This document shows positions 40,963-49,935 of a stretch of 64,000 nt of DNA, in pieces (the stretch's first letter is position 1; every line of letters begins with the position of its first letter). The translations under genes and the position numbers were made by a program. Origin of the DNA: Agrococcus sp. SGAir0287 (GTDB lineage Bacteria; Actinomycetota; Actinomycetes; Actinomycetales; Microbacteriaceae); assembly GCF_005484985.1 (NCBI RefSeq), contig NZ_CP027942.1, positions 2,666,001 to 2,730,000 of the forward strand. The letters run 5' to 3'. The notes beneath the pieces were generated by a model, which was not told the DNA's origin, did no database searches, and saw nothing but the letters and a program-made list of their open reading frames with translations.

Positions 40963-41904
40963 CTAGCCCGCCAGGTCGCGGGTGCGGCTCGTGCGCCACT
41001 GCACGAACGTGAACACGAGGGTGATGAGCAAGATGACGATGCCGAGCGCTGCGCCGTAGCCCTGCTCGCGGATCTGGAATCCGTTGCGGTACGCGTAGGT
41101 GACGAGCACGCTCGTCGCGCCCGACGGACCGCCGCCCGTCATGACGAAGATGACGTCGAACACCTGGAACGACGCGATGACGTTCATGATGAGCAGGAAG
41201 AAGGTGGAGGGCCCGAGGAGCGGCACGGTGATGGAGCGCAGCTGCTGCCAGCGCGAGGCGCCGTCGATGCGCGCGGCCTCGTAGAGCTCCGGCTCGATCG
41301 ACTGCAGGCCCGCCAGGTAGATGACCATGTTGAAGCCGAGCCGCAGCCAGATGGCGACGAGGATGACGGAGACCATGGCGGGCGCGCCCTCGGACTGCCA
41401 GCCGACGCGGTCGAGGCCGAGCGTCTCGAGCACCTTGTTCACGAGCCCGTTCGACTCGTAGAAGAGGATGACGGCGATCATCGCCGACGCGACGCCCGAG
41501 ACGACCATCGGCAGCACGAGCAGGGTGCGCAGCAGCCCGCGGGCCGGCAGCGCGGAGTTCATGAGCACGGCGAGGCCGAGACCGGCGGCGAGCTCGATCG
41601 GCACCGTGACGGCGGTGAAGAGGATGGTGTTGGCGAGGCTGCGCCAGAAGTCCGGATCCTCGACCATCGTCCGGTAGTTCGCGAGCCCCACCCACTGGGG
41701 GTCGCCGAAGCCGCGGGTCTCCTGGAACGACAGCTGCACCGCCAGCACGATCGGCACGAACAGGAAGCCGATCATGAGCACGAGGTTCGGAGCGAGGAAG
41801 GCCCAGCCGACCATCCCCTCCCGCCGCCTGGCCCGACGCGCGCCGGCGCGCGGCCGGGTGGGTGGTGCGCCCCTCCGGCCGGCGCGCACGGCGGCGCTCG
41901 TCAC
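40963..41904 (-). CDS. Carbohydrate ABC transporter permease (MalF type)
   Basis: A 313-residue permease with six to seven helices. The EAA loop is EAARIDGASRWQQLRSITVPLLGP. The N-terminal 30 residues are Arg and Ala rich and cytosolic. It pairs with the MalG-type permease 8 nt behind it to form the membrane channel for a sugar or sugar-like solute. The GTG start overlaps the binding-protein stop (GTGA at 41901-41904), so translation is probably coupled. No substrate is readable from the permeases alone. Confidence 0.93.
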   Translation of the reverse strand: MTSAAVRAGRRGAPPTRPRAGARRARRREGMVGWAFLAPNLVLMIGFLFVPIVLAVQLSFQETRGFGDPQWVGLANYRTMVEDPDFWRSLANTILFTAVTVPIELAAGLGLAVLMNSALPARGLLRTLLVLPMVVSGVASAMIAVILFYESNGLVNKVLETLGLDRVGWQSEGAPAMVSVILVAIWLRLGFNMVIYLAGLQSIEPELYEAARIDGASRWQQLRSITVPLLGPSTFFLLIMNVIASFQVFDVIFVMTGGGPSGATSVLVTYAYRNGFQIREQGYGAALGIVILLITLVFTFVQWRTSRTRDLAG

Positions 41905-43202
41905 TGGCCCGTCGCGTCCGAGATCGCGGCGGACAGGTTGGCGAGCGTGTCCTCGGTCGACTGCCCCTGCACGAACGCCGCCTCGAGCTCCGTGCTCATC
42001 GCGACGCCGATCTCGGCGATCGCGGGCGACGTGAGCTGCCGCACGTCGTCGGGCTCGATCGTCGTGGCCTGGTCGACGAAGACGGGCATGAGGTCGGGGC
42101 GGATGGCGAACTCGACCGCGTCGCCCTCGAGGGCCGTGAGCGTCGGCAGCTCGTTGGTGGCGCCGCAGAACGACGACATCGCATCCTCCGACGCCATGAA
42201 GCGCAGGAACTCGGCCGCGAGGTCCGGGTTCGCGGCGTCGGCGGTCGCGACGAGCGCGTTGCCGCCGAGGTCGGTCGCGCCCCGCTCGTCGCGCGGCATC
42301 GGCAGCGCCGTCCACTCGAACTCGTTGAAGTAGTCGAGGTCGGGCACGAGGAAGGAGCCGACGAAGGCCATCGCGGTCGTCTGCTCGGAGAAGAGCGAGT
42401 CGGCGTAGACGGTGCCGGTGGGCGTGGATGCCGGCGGCACCCACTGCTGGTCGTAGAACGAGCGCGTGAAGTCCAGCGCCGCGGCCCCCTCGGCCGAGTC
42501 GATCTGCGGCGCGCCGTCCTCGTCCATGAGCGTGCCGCCCGCCTGGAACAGCCACGAGAGCCAGCGCAGCACGCCGCCCTGCTGCCAGTTCACGACGAAC
42601 GGGTACTGCTCGGCGGGCAGCGACGACCGCAGCTGCGTCGCGACCTCGGCGAACTCGTCCCACGTCCACGCGTCGTCCTGCGTCGTCGGCAGCGTCGACG
42701 TGTCGATGCCGGCGGCCTCGAGCATGTCGAGGTTCACCAGCAGCGCCGACACGTCGGTCTGGTGCGGCACGCCGTAGGGCGCGCCATCGTACGAGACGGC
42801 CTCCCACATCGCGGGCGTGAACGCGTCGACCTCGTCCTGGGAGAAGTACGACGAGAGGTCGAGCAGCTGCTCCTGGCTCGAGTAGACGCCGAGGTTGCCG
42901 TAGTCGACGCGGAAGACGTCGGGGGCGTCGCCCGAGCCGAGCTGCGCGTCGATGTTCGTGAACATCTGCTCGTAGGGCACGACGTTCAGCTCGACGGTGG
43001 CACCGGACTCCTCCTCGAACTGCGCGACGAGGTCCTCGAAGGCGGCCTGCTCCGACTCGCTCGCCCAGGTCGTGAACGTGAGCGTGTCGTCGGATGCGTC
43101 ACCGCCACCTCCCCCGCCTCCCGTGAAGCCGGCGCAGCCGGCGACGGCGGTCGTGAGTGCGGCGACGGCGGCGACGCCCGCGATGCGACGAGTGCTGACC
43201 AC
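41901..43202 (-). CDS. Extracellular sugar-binding lipoprotein
   Basis: A 433-residue family 1 solute-binding protein. The N-terminus is a lipoprotein signal (basic start STRR, hydrophobic core, lipobox TAVAGC, then a Gly run), so it is tethered outside the membrane by an acylated cysteine. The mature part starts DTLTFTTWASESEQAAFEDL and includes APDVFRVDYGNLGVY and MAFVGSFLVPDL, typical of maltose- or xylobiose-type binders. Aromatic-rich segments (WQQGGVLRWLSWLFQ) suggest a carbohydrate site. GTG 43202 has AGGAG upstream. First gene of the sugar ABC operon. Confidence 0.93.
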   Translation of the reverse strand: MVSTRRIAGVAAVAALTTAVAGCAGFTGGGGGGGDASDDTLTFTTWASESEQAAFEDLVAQFEEESGATVELNVVPYEQMFTNIDAQLGSGDAPDVFRVDYGNLGVYSSQEQLLDLSSYFSQDEVDAFTPAMWEAVSYDGAPYGVPHQTDVSALLVNLDMLEAAGIDTSTLPTTQDDAWTWDEFAEVATQLRSSLPAEQYPFVVNWQQGGVLRWLSWLFQAGGTLMDEDGAPQIDSAEGAAALDFTRSFYDQQWVPPASTPTGTVYADSLFSEQTTAMAFVGSFLVPDLDYFNEFEWTALPMPRDERGATDLGGNALVATADAANPDLAAEFLRFMASEDAMSSFCGATNELPTLTALEGDAVEFAIRPDLMPVFVDQATTIEPDDVRQLTSPAIAEIGVAMSTELEAAFVQGQSTEDTLANLSAAISDATGQ

Positions 43203-43328
43203 GTCGTGCTCCTGTCCTCGGACGGGTCGGCGACGCCGCCGACCCGGGATGCCCAGCATGCACCGCGCCGCCGAAGAACCGGGGCCCTTGACGGATCGCA
43301 CTCGGGCATGACGGGGCGCTCGGCGAGG

Positions 43329-44147
43329 TCAGTCGGAGCGGGTCGGCTCGGGCCGCATGAGCCCGTCGAACGGCGCGGTGCCGTCGGCGTACGCCTGCGC
43401 GTCGTCCTCGGACACGACGGTGCCGCCGACGAAGAGGCTCACGCCCGCGTCGGTCTCGCTCCAGGCGCCCTCCGGCGTCGAGCCGCGGCGCGTGTCCCAG
43501 ATCGACACCCACACCCACATCGACCCGCGCTCGGCCGTCCCCGCCCACATCCACATGGCGCCCGGGTCGAGGGATCCGAACTGCGCGACGATCTGCGCGT
43601 CGCGGTCGGCCTCGGTCTCGTGGTCGTAGGGCTCGCGCTCGTGGTCCCAGGCGATCGGTCCGTAGCCGAGAGCCGCGAGCTCGGCGTCGAGCGCGTCGGC
43701 GATCGCGCGCCAGTCGGCGTCGGCGGCGAGCGCGTCGCCCAGGCTCGTCGGCGAGTTGTAGACCTGGTGCAGCGTCGGCCCGCCGTAGCCGTTGCCACCG
43801 CCCGTCGGGATGACGTCCTCGGCGTTGCCGGTCGGCTCGAGCGTCCAGGTCAGTCCGGGCGCGACCGCGCCGATCGCTGCGGCGAGCGCGGCGAGCTCGG
43901 CGTCGCCCACCTCCTCGACGTCCTCGGCGCGCGGCGCCGCGAGCACCTCCTCGGGGTCGACCCAAGGATCGGCCGGGTAGTCCGCCCAGTCGAGCACGAC
44001 CTCGGTGCCGTCCTCGGCGACGACGGTGGTCGTGGGGCTCGGCGGGTGGACGATTTGCTCGAGCAGCAGCGCGCCGGTCGCGATGCCCGCGACGACGATG
44101 AGGACGACGCCGCCGGCGGCGAGGACGAGGGGGGACGGGCGACGCAT
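43329..44147 (-). CDS. Hypothetical membrane-anchored protein
   Basis: A 272-residue protein. One N-terminal helix (about 8-31) anchors an otherwise soluble, acidic region facing outwards or staying inside. Four Trp-rich stretches (DWADYPADPWVDP, AMWMWAGTAERGSMWVWVSIWDT) are unusual for a soluble domain and may form a ligand cup. I recognise no family. It follows a sugar MFS gene on the same strand by about 60 nt. TAGCGT on the minus strand lies about 9 nt before the ATG. The sugar ABC operon begins after it, though promoter assignment is uncertain. Confidence 0.7.
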   Translation of the reverse strand: MRRPSPLVLAAGGVVLIVVAGIATGALLLEQIVHPPSPTTTVVAEDGTEVVLDWADYPADPWVDPEEVLAAPRAEDVEEVGDAELAALAAAIGAVAPGLTWTLEPTGNAEDVIPTGGGNGYGGPTLHQVYNSPTSLGDALAADADWRAIADALDAELAALGYGPIAWDHEREPYDHETEADRDAQIVAQFGSLDPGAMWMWAGTAERGSMWVWVSIWDTRRGSTPEGAWSETDAGVSLFVGGTVVSEDDAQAYADGTAPFDGLMRPEPTRSD

Positions 44148-44206
44148 CGAGACACGACGCTAGCCGCGCGGCGCGACCGGCCGCGTCGTCCGAGCGGATG
44201 AGGCCG

Positions 44207-45619
44207 TCAGCGCCGCGCGCCCACGACGTCGGCCTCGATCGCCTCGAGCGTGCGACCGCGCGACTCGGGCAGGCGCCACAGCACGAACAGCAGCGCGCAG
44301 GCGCCGAGGGCCGCGAAGCCGAAGAACGTGCCCGAGATGCCGACGGATGCGACGAGCGTCGGGAAGGCGAGCGCGAGCGTCGCGTTGGCGATCCAGTTCG
44401 CGAAGGCGCCCGCGCCAACGCCGAGCCCGCGCATCCGCATGGGGAAGATCTCGGAGAGGGTGACCCAGAACGCGACGTTGAGGAACGTCTGCATCGCGCC
44501 GACGAATGCCACGACGAGCGCGAGGATCACGATGGGCCGCGCGGGGTCGCCCGGCTCGAGCACGAGCGAGGCGACGCCGATGAGCAGCTGGCAGAAGGTC
44601 GTGAGCGCGAAGCCGAGCACGAACGTCGTGCGCCGGTCGACGCGATCCATCATCCACAGCGCGACGAGGCCGCCGACGACCGCGATGACGCCGGGCGCGA
44701 CGTTCGCGACGAGCGCCGCCTGCCGCTCGAAGCCCGACTCCACGAGCACCGTCTGGCCGTAGTACATGATCGCGTTGATGCCGGTCACCTGCTGGCCGAT
44801 GCCGAGGCCGATGCCCGTGAGCAGCACCGCGAGCAGGCGGCGGTCGCGCAGCACGTCGCCGATCGTGACGCGGTCGGCGCGGCGCAGGCGCACGAGCGCC
44901 TCGATCTCGGCGAGCTCGGCGGCGGCGCGCTCGGGCGTGCGGATGCGCCCCAGCACCGCGAGCGCCTCGTCGCGCCGGCCGTGGTCGACGAGCCAGCGCG
45001 GCGACTCCGGCATGCGCAGCATCCCGACGAAGAGGGCGGCGGCGGGCAGCGCGCAGACGGCGAACATGATGCGCCACACGCCCTCGACGTGCCCCAGCTG
45101 CGCGCCGAGGATCGCGTTGACGACGAACGCGGCGAGCTGGCCGGAGACGATCGCGAGCTCGTTGCGACCGGAGAGCGAGCCGCGGATCTCGTACGGCGCG
45201 AGCTCGGAGAGGTAGACGGGCACGACCGTCGACGCCCCGCCGACGGCGAGGCCCAGCAGCACGCGGCCGAGCACGAGCACGGGCAGGCTCGGCGCGGCGA
45301 CGACGACGAGCGCGCCGACGAAGAAGAGCACCGCGAGCGCGACGATCGTGGCGCGGCGGCCCCGCGCATCCGAGACCCGGCCGCCGACGAGCGCGCCGAT
45401 GGCGGCGGCGAAGACGAGCGACGAGGTGGCGACGCCCTGCGTGAAGGGCGTGAGGCCCAGCTCCTGCGTCATCGGCAGCAGCGCCCCGTTGATGACGCCG
45501 GTGTCGTAGCCGAAGAGCAGCCCGCCGAGGCACGCGACGATCGAGACGAGGCCGAGACGTCGGCGGTGCGAGCCCTCGCCGAGCGGCGGCAGCGTGGCGG
45601 GTGCGCTCGGCGCGGTCAT
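44207..45619 (-). CDS. Sugar porter family MFS transporter
   Basis: A 470-residue, 12-helix sugar symporter of the XylE/GalP/AraE class: LFGYDTGVINGALLPM, GGRVSDARGRRATI, ESPRWLVDHGRRDEALAVL and QQVTGINAIMYYG are its textbook markers, the last carrying the QLS/QQ substrate-site residues. Its tail ends PESRGRTLEAIE. Uptake of a hexose or pentose with protons is likely. GAGGAGG lies 5 nt before the ATG. It follows a glycosyltransferase gene by 60 nt on the same strand. Confidence 0.93.
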   Translation of the reverse strand: MTAPSAPATLPPLGEGSHRRRLGLVSIVACLGGLLFGYDTGVINGALLPMTQELGLTPFTQGVATSSLVFAAAIGALVGGRVSDARGRRATIVALAVLFFVGALVVVAAPSLPVLVLGRVLLGLAVGGASTVVPVYLSELAPYEIRGSLSGRNELAIVSGQLAAFVVNAILGAQLGHVEGVWRIMFAVCALPAAALFVGMLRMPESPRWLVDHGRRDEALAVLGRIRTPERAAAELAEIEALVRLRRADRVTIGDVLRDRRLLAVLLTGIGLGIGQQVTGINAIMYYGQTVLVESGFERQAALVANVAPGVIAVVGGLVALWMMDRVDRRTTFVLGFALTTFCQLLIGVASLVLEPGDPARPIVILALVVAFVGAMQTFLNVAFWVTLSEIFPMRMRGLGVGAGAFANWIANATLALAFPTLVASVGISGTFFGFAALGACALLFVLWRLPESRGRTLEAIEADVVGARR

Positions 45620-45681
45620 GGTCCTCCTCGATCCGAGGATCCATCCTGGCAGGCGCGGGATGCTCGCGCTGCCGCATCGGG

Positions 45682-47250
45682 CTACGCGCGGCGGCGCAGG
45701 CGGCGGCGCACGCGGCGGGCGGCGCGGCCCGCGGCGTCGCGCATGCGCCCCTCGGGCCACCGGCGGCGCAGCGCGACGTGGCCGGCGTCGTCCTGCTCGA
45801 GCCGCACGGCGCGGCCGGCGAGCAGCGGCGAGGCGGGCACGGCGGCGAGGAGCGCGGCGGACGCGCCGAGCGTCGCCTCGAGCGGCCAGCCGGCGCGCTG
45901 CGCGCGCACCACGAGCGCCACGCGGCGCGCCTCGTCGTCGGCGGCGAAGGCGCGCAACGGATCGATCGCGACCTGGGCGACGCCGGCGCCGTCGATCCGG
46001 CCGGATGCGATCCGCACGTCGGTCGCCGGGTCGTCGTCGTGCCTCGCGAGGATCTCGAGGCGGTCGTCGACCGGCTCGGAGGTGACGCGGGCGTGCAGCG
46101 CGTCGAGCCATGCCGGGCCGGTCCACGTCTCCTCGCCGTCGAGCCGCAGCCGCAGCCGCAGCGCGAGGCCGCCGCCGCGCGACCACGTCGCCCGCTCGAT
46201 CGTCGCGGCCGCGCCGATCGACTGCTCGAACCGCGCGAGGGTCAGGAGATCGTCGCGACGCCCCTCGCGCAGCAGCGCGACGCGGAGCCGGTGCGGGTAG
46301 GCGAGCCCGGCGTCGACGCCCGGGCCGAAGCGCCGCTCGACGAGCGGCGTCACGACGTCGAGCAGCCGCTCGCGGTACTCGTCCGGGTAGCGCGTCATCT
46401 GCCGCCCCGAGAGCCGCTGCAGGATCTTGCCGCGCAACCAGTGCCGCAGCAGTCCGTCGCGCAGCTCGCCCGGCTCCGTGTTCGCCTCGACGACGTCGAG
46501 CACGGTCTCGAGGTGCGGGAAGTACGACTCCGGGTCGATGCGCGACGAGCTCGCGCTGCCCGGCTGTCGCAGCCACGCGTAGCAGGGCGTGCTCGCGAGG
46601 ATCGAGATGCGGCGCGCGGCGAAGTAGGCCTGCATGACGAAGAGGTGATCCTCGAGGCGCACCTTGCCGTCGGGGAACCGGATGCCGTGCTCGCGCAGGA
46701 ACGCGGTGCGGAACATCTTGTGCGGCGTGAGCATCTGCAGCAGCGGATCCCGGCCCAGCCGAGCGTCGGGCACGTCGCGCCGGAAGATGCGGCCGGGGAT
46801 GTCGCGGCCGACGCCCACCTCCTTGCCGACGACGACGTCGGCGCCGTGCTCGTCGGCGTAGTCGACGAGGCGCTCGAGCGCCTCGGGGAAGAGGTGGTCG
46901 TCCTGATCGACGAACTGCACGTACCGCCCGCGGGCCTCCTCGACGCCGCGGTTGCGGGGCGTGCCGGGCCAGCCGGAGTGCGGCAGCGCGAGCACGCGCA
47001 CGTTCGGGCGCGCGTCGGCGATGGCGCGCAGCCGCTCCTCGGTCTCCGTGCCCGAGCCGTCGTCGCACAGCAGCAGCTCGAAGCGGTCCGCGCTGAGCGT
47101 CTGGGCGTCGAGGGAGGCGATGAGCGGATCGATCGCCTCACCAGGACGCCAGACGGGGACGACGACCGTCACCCGCACGTCGGCGTCGTCGCTGCCGCGA
47201 GCTGCTGCCTCGGTGGCGTGCGCCTCGCGTACGCGGTGATCGGTCGCCAT
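45682..47250 (-). CDS. Glycosyltransferase family 2 protein
   Basis: A 522-residue enzyme. The N-terminal GT-A domain (about 27-230) begins VTVVVPVWRPGEAIDPLIASL, binds the sugar nucleotide with LLCDDGSGTETEERL and holds the metal with FVDQDDHLFPEALERL. The C-terminal 250 residues include long beta-rich sections (GLALRLRLRLDGEETWTGPAW) that look like a carbohydrate-interaction or partner domain, and a basic Arg tail at the membrane-facing end. Such enzymes add sugars to teichoic acid or polysaccharide. No membrane helix was seen. Downstream of a hypothetical gene, upstream of a sugar porter. Confidence 0.9.
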   Translation of the reverse strand: MATDHRVREAHATEAAARGSDDADVRVTVVVPVWRPGEAIDPLIASLDAQTLSADRFELLLCDDGSGTETEERLRAIADARPNVRVLALPHSGWPGTPRNRGVEEARGRYVQFVDQDDHLFPEALERLVDYADEHGADVVVGKEVGVGRDIPGRIFRRDVPDARLGRDPLLQMLTPHKMFRTAFLREHGIRFPDGKVRLEDHLFVMQAYFAARRISILASTPCYAWLRQPGSASSSRIDPESYFPHLETVLDVVEANTEPGELRDGLLRHWLRGKILQRLSGRQMTRYPDEYRERLLDVVTPLVERRFGPGVDAGLAYPHRLRVALLREGRRDDLLTLARFEQSIGAAATIERATWSRGGGLALRLRLRLDGEETWTGPAWLDALHARVTSEPVDDRLEILARHDDDPATDVRIASGRIDGAGVAQVAIDPLRAFAADDEARRVALVVRAQRAGWPLEATLGASAALLAAVPASPLLAGRAVRLEQDDAGHVALRRRWPEGRMRDAAGRAARRVRRRLRRRA

Positions 47251-47312
47251 CGAGCGATGGTCGCAGAGCGCGACGGCGGTGGCATGCCCCATGCGCGCAG
47301 CGCTCGGAGGTG

Positions 47313-48215
47313 CTACGGGCGGCCGTGGGGGACCTGCAGATCGGCGAGCGCGATGCCGCGGACCTCGCGCCGCCACGGATGCTCGGCCACGGTCCACAGC
47401 GTCCCCGACTCCGCATCGATGGCGAGGTCCTCGCATCCGACCGGCAGCGCGATGCCGCTCGGCTCGAGACGATCCCGCGGACCCCGCCAGAGGCGCCCGG
47501 GGCGCATGCCGCGCGACTGCGACACGAGCACCGTGCCGCCCCACCGCACGGCGCCCTGCATGCTGACGATGCCCGGGGTCGTGGGGACGTAGGGCGCCGG
47601 CAGCGCCTCCCCCGCTGCGGGGACGGCGATCTCGGCCATGCGCCCCGTCTCGTCGGTGCGGTACTCGCCGACGAGCACGCTCGGTAGCGCCGCGCCATCG
47701 GCGTCGTAGGCGCGGCCGACGAACGAGCAGCGCAGCGGCACCTCGTGCACGCGGGTGCGCACGACGGCGCGGACGCGGGCGCCGAGGGCCGGCAGGCGCG
47801 ATCCCGTGAGCCGGCGGGCGGCCGCGCCGCGCACCGTGCGCACGTCGCCGAGGTCGAACTCCCAGAGGCCCTTGCCCGTCGCCGCGACGAGCAGCCGGTC
47901 CCCCATCCATGCGAGACCGCCGGCGTGCACCGGCGCGGGCTCGAGGGCGCCGTCGTCGGCCGGGATCGCGAGCGCGACGTCGATGCTGGTGCCCCGCTCC
48001 AGGTCGACGAACGCGATCCGCGAGGCGAGGTGCCGCCGGGCGCGATCCTGTCGGAACCAGCTCACCGCCAGGCAACGGCGTCCCTGCCACGTGCCCACGT
48101 CGATGCCCTGCGGATACCACCGCTGGGTGAGGGAGCGGCGGCTGAGCCACCGCAGGCGCGTGACGGAGCCGCGCGTGCGCAGCAGCGGACGCCAGGAGCG
48201 CAGGAGCGAGGGCAT
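47313..48215 (-). CDS. Hypothetical protein, beta-propeller-like
   Basis: A 300-residue soluble protein, not recognised. Repeated strand-turn patterns (GGLAWMGDRLLVAATGKGLWEFD, CEDLAIDAESGTLWTVAEHP, VRWGGTVLVSQS) suggest a beta-propeller. No signal peptide, but a basic N-terminal region (LLRSWRPLLRTRGS, RLRWLSRRSL) may touch membrane or polysaccharide. It lies 63 nt before the glycosyltransferase gene on the same strand, so a role in cell-wall glycan handling is possible. The ATG at 48215 follows a CAGGAGCGAGG-like site. Confidence 0.65.
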   Translation of the reverse strand: MPSLLRSWRPLLRTRGSVTRLRWLSRRSLTQRWYPQGIDVGTWQGRRCLAVSWFRQDRARRHLASRIAFVDLERGTSIDVALAIPADDGALEPAPVHAGGLAWMGDRLLVAATGKGLWEFDLGDVRTVRGAAARRLTGSRLPALGARVRAVVRTRVHEVPLRCSFVGRAYDADGAALPSVLVGEYRTDETGRMAEIAVPAAGEALPAPYVPTTPGIVSMQGAVRWGGTVLVSQSRGMRPGRLWRGPRDRLEPSGIALPVGCEDLAIDAESGTLWTVAEHPWRREVRGIALADLQVPHGRP

Positions 48216-48453
48216 GCCCCATGGTCGCACCGGCTGGCGCGGCGCTCGCGCGGTGGCGTCGGGCCCGACCTGCGTCGCAGGTCCGCTCGCGGTGCGACCC
48301 TCCCCGACCCCTCGCGAGCGCCGGGCGCCCGTCGGACTCGACCGCCGTGGCGCCTGCATCGCCGCCCGCGGCACGTGGAGCAACCCTGCGGCTACCCGTT
48401 GCGCGCGGGGTCCGCGGGCGCGTTCGCTGGGGCGCACCATCGAAGGACGGGAG

Positions 48454-49380
48454 ATGCGCACCATGGACGCACGACAGGATCCGCCCCGCGACGATCGCGA
48501 CCCGATCGACCCGCGGTACGAGGCAGCACCGCTCGACGACCGCGATCGACGCGTCGCCCCCGGGGGCGTCGTCGACCCGCGTGTCGACGATCGGCGCATC
48601 GACGAGCCGCGCGCGGACGATCGGCGCATCGACGAGCCGCGCGTGGACGACCCGCGCATCGACGAACCGCGCACCGTGCCGGTCGCCGACGCACGCGACC
48701 GCGACGTCCACCGCGACGAGGTGGTCGACGACCACCGCGGCCCGATCGACCGGCGCACGACCGCCGACGCCGACCACGACGCGCGCGTCGCCGCCGCCGC
48801 GCGCGAGGCGGTTCCCGTGCGCGAGGAGGTCGTCGCGCGAGAGAAGCAGGAGTTCGGCGGCATGCAGCTCGGCACCGCCTTCTTCGGATGGCTCACCGCG
48901 ACGGGCACGGCCGTGCTGCTCACGGCGCTCGTCGCCGGCGCCGGTGCCGCGCTGGGGCTCGGCTCGCAGGTGGACCCGGAGCAGGTGGCCGACGAGGCCG
49001 CGCAGAACGCCGGCACGATCGGCCTCGTCGGCGCGATCGCGGTGCTCGTCATCCTGCTCGTGGCGTACTTCGCGGGCGGCTACGTCGCCGGGCGCATGGC
49101 GCGCTTCAGCGGTGCGAAGCAGGGCATCGCCGTGTGGCTGTGGGCGCTCGTCGTCGCCATCGTGCTCGCGATCGTCAGCGCGATCGCGGGCAGCCAGTGG
49201 AACGTCCTCGCGAACCTCAACAGCTTCCCGAGGCTGCCGTTCGGCGAGGGCGAGCTGACGACGGCCGGCATCGTGACGGCCGTCGCTGCGCTGCTCGTGA
49301 GCCTGCTGGGCGCCGTGCTGGGCGGGCTCGCCGGCATGCGCTTCCACCGCAAGGTCGACCGCGTCGGCCTGGGCCGCTGA
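48454..49380 (+). CDS. Hypothetical membrane protein with acidic repeat head
   Basis: A 308-residue protein. Residues 1-135 are highly charged (Asp, Arg, Glu, His, Pro). Within them, three perfect-phase 10-residue copies, DDRRIDEPRA / DDRRIDEPRV / DDPRIDEPRT, span residues 45-74 and are encoded by 30-bp direct repeats at 48586-48675. The C-terminal half has about four membrane helices (about 145-170, 190-215, 225-250 and 275-298) with small Gly and Ala residues. Function unknown. A hairpin at 49390-49425 ends the transcript. The head could be a flexible cytosolic tether. Confidence 0.75.
   Translation: MRTMDARQDPPRDDRDPIDPRYEAAPLDDRDRRVAPGGVVDPRVDDRRIDEPRADDRRIDEPRVDDPRIDEPRTVPVADARDRDVHRDEVVDDHRGPIDRRTTADADHDARVAAAAREAVPVREEVVAREKQEFGGMQLGTAFFGWLTATGTAVLLTALVAGAGAALGLGSQVDPEQVADEAAQNAGTIGLVGAIAVLVILLVAYFAGGYVAGRMARFSGAKQGIAVWLWALVVAIVLAIVSAIAGSQWNVLANLNSFPRLPFGEGELTTAGIVTAVAALLVSLLGAVLGGLAGMRFHRKVDRVGLGR
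48586..48675 (+). repeat. 30-bp in-frame direct repeats (x3)
   Basis: Three 30-bp units start at 48586, 48616 and 48646, giving DDRRIDEPR-type decapeptides inside the membrane protein gene. The units differ by a few bases, so this is an older expansion. Confidence 0.8.
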
Positions 49381-49389
49381 TCGCTCCGC

Positions 49390-49425
49390 GGCCCCCTCGA
49401 TCCGGCGAGGCCGGTCGAGGGGGCC
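49390..49425. terminator. 11-bp hairpin after the membrane protein gene
   Basis: GGCCCCCTCGA (49390-49400) pairs perfectly with TCGAGGGGGCC (49415-49425) around a 14-nt loop, 10 nt after the stop codon. Confidence 0.7.
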
Positions 49426-49439
49426 GTCGCACGCCCGGC

Positions 49440-49445
49440 TAGCCT
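49440..49445 (+). promoter_or_regulatory. TAGCCT -10 box before an 8-codon mini-ORF
   Basis: TAGCCT ends 6 nt before ATG 49452. This ATG opens an eight-residue ORF (49452-49478) whose TGA overlaps the GTG of the next gene. A short leader-peptide arrangement is possible. Confidence 0.35.
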
Positions 49446-49474
49446 GGATCGATGCGCGTCGCGACGGAGCCCTC

Positions 49475-49903
49475 GTGAGGTGCGTGCGCGGTCGCATGCA
49501 CCTCGCCGTCGGCGGGCCGATCGATCCCGCGCTCGCCTGGGAGCGCTACGCCCGCACCGACCGGTGGACGTGGTGGGCGGGGCATCTGCGCGCCGTGGAG
49601 GTCGACGGCGGCGAGCCGGATGCGCGCATCCGACCCGGCCTCACCGGCCGCGTGGTCGCCGTCGGCGGCATCGCGGCGCGCTTCCGCGTCGACGCCGTCG
49701 ACGAGGCCGCGCGCACGTGGTCGTGGACGGTGCGCATCGGCCCGGTGCGCCTTCGGCTCGCCCACTCGGTCGTCGCCGCGACGCAGGTCGGCACGCAGCG
49801 CGAGGGCACGCTGACGCGGCTCGTCATCCGCGGGCCGCTGCCCGTGACGGCCGCGTACGCGCCCGTCGCGGCATGGGCGCTCGCGAGGCTCGTGCGGCGC
49901 TGA
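49475..49903 (+). CDS. SRPBCC-like small protein
   Basis: A 142-residue protein with the START/SRPBCC helix-grip pattern: PIDPALAWERYARTDRWTWWAGHL (entry helix with polar aromatic mouth), strand GLTGRVVAVGGIAARFRV, RTWSWTVRIGPVRLRLAHSVV, and a long last helix PVTAAYAPVAAWALARLVRR. Such proteins bind hydrophobic ligands such as polyketides or lipids; no pathway is visible here. The GTG 49475 overlaps an eight-codon ORF; an internal ATG at 49496 would be an alternative start and gives a more usual family length. It converges on the 49936-50298 gene. Confidence 0.72.
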   Translation: MRCVRGRMHLAVGGPIDPALAWERYARTDRWTWWAGHLRAVEVDGGEPDARIRPGLTGRVVAVGGIAARFRVDAVDEAARTWSWTVRIGPVRLRLAHSVVAATQVGTQREGTLTRLVIRGPLPVTAAYAPVAAWALARLVRR

Positions 49904-49935
49904 GCCGCGTTGCTCGGGCGCCGTGCGGCGCACGG

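Noticed and set aside
45682..49497. Single 1271-codon minus-strand frame
   Set aside because: Only its 3' part (45682-47250) is the real glycosyltransferase; the upstream part is antisense or off-frame to genes at 47313-48215 and 48454-49380.
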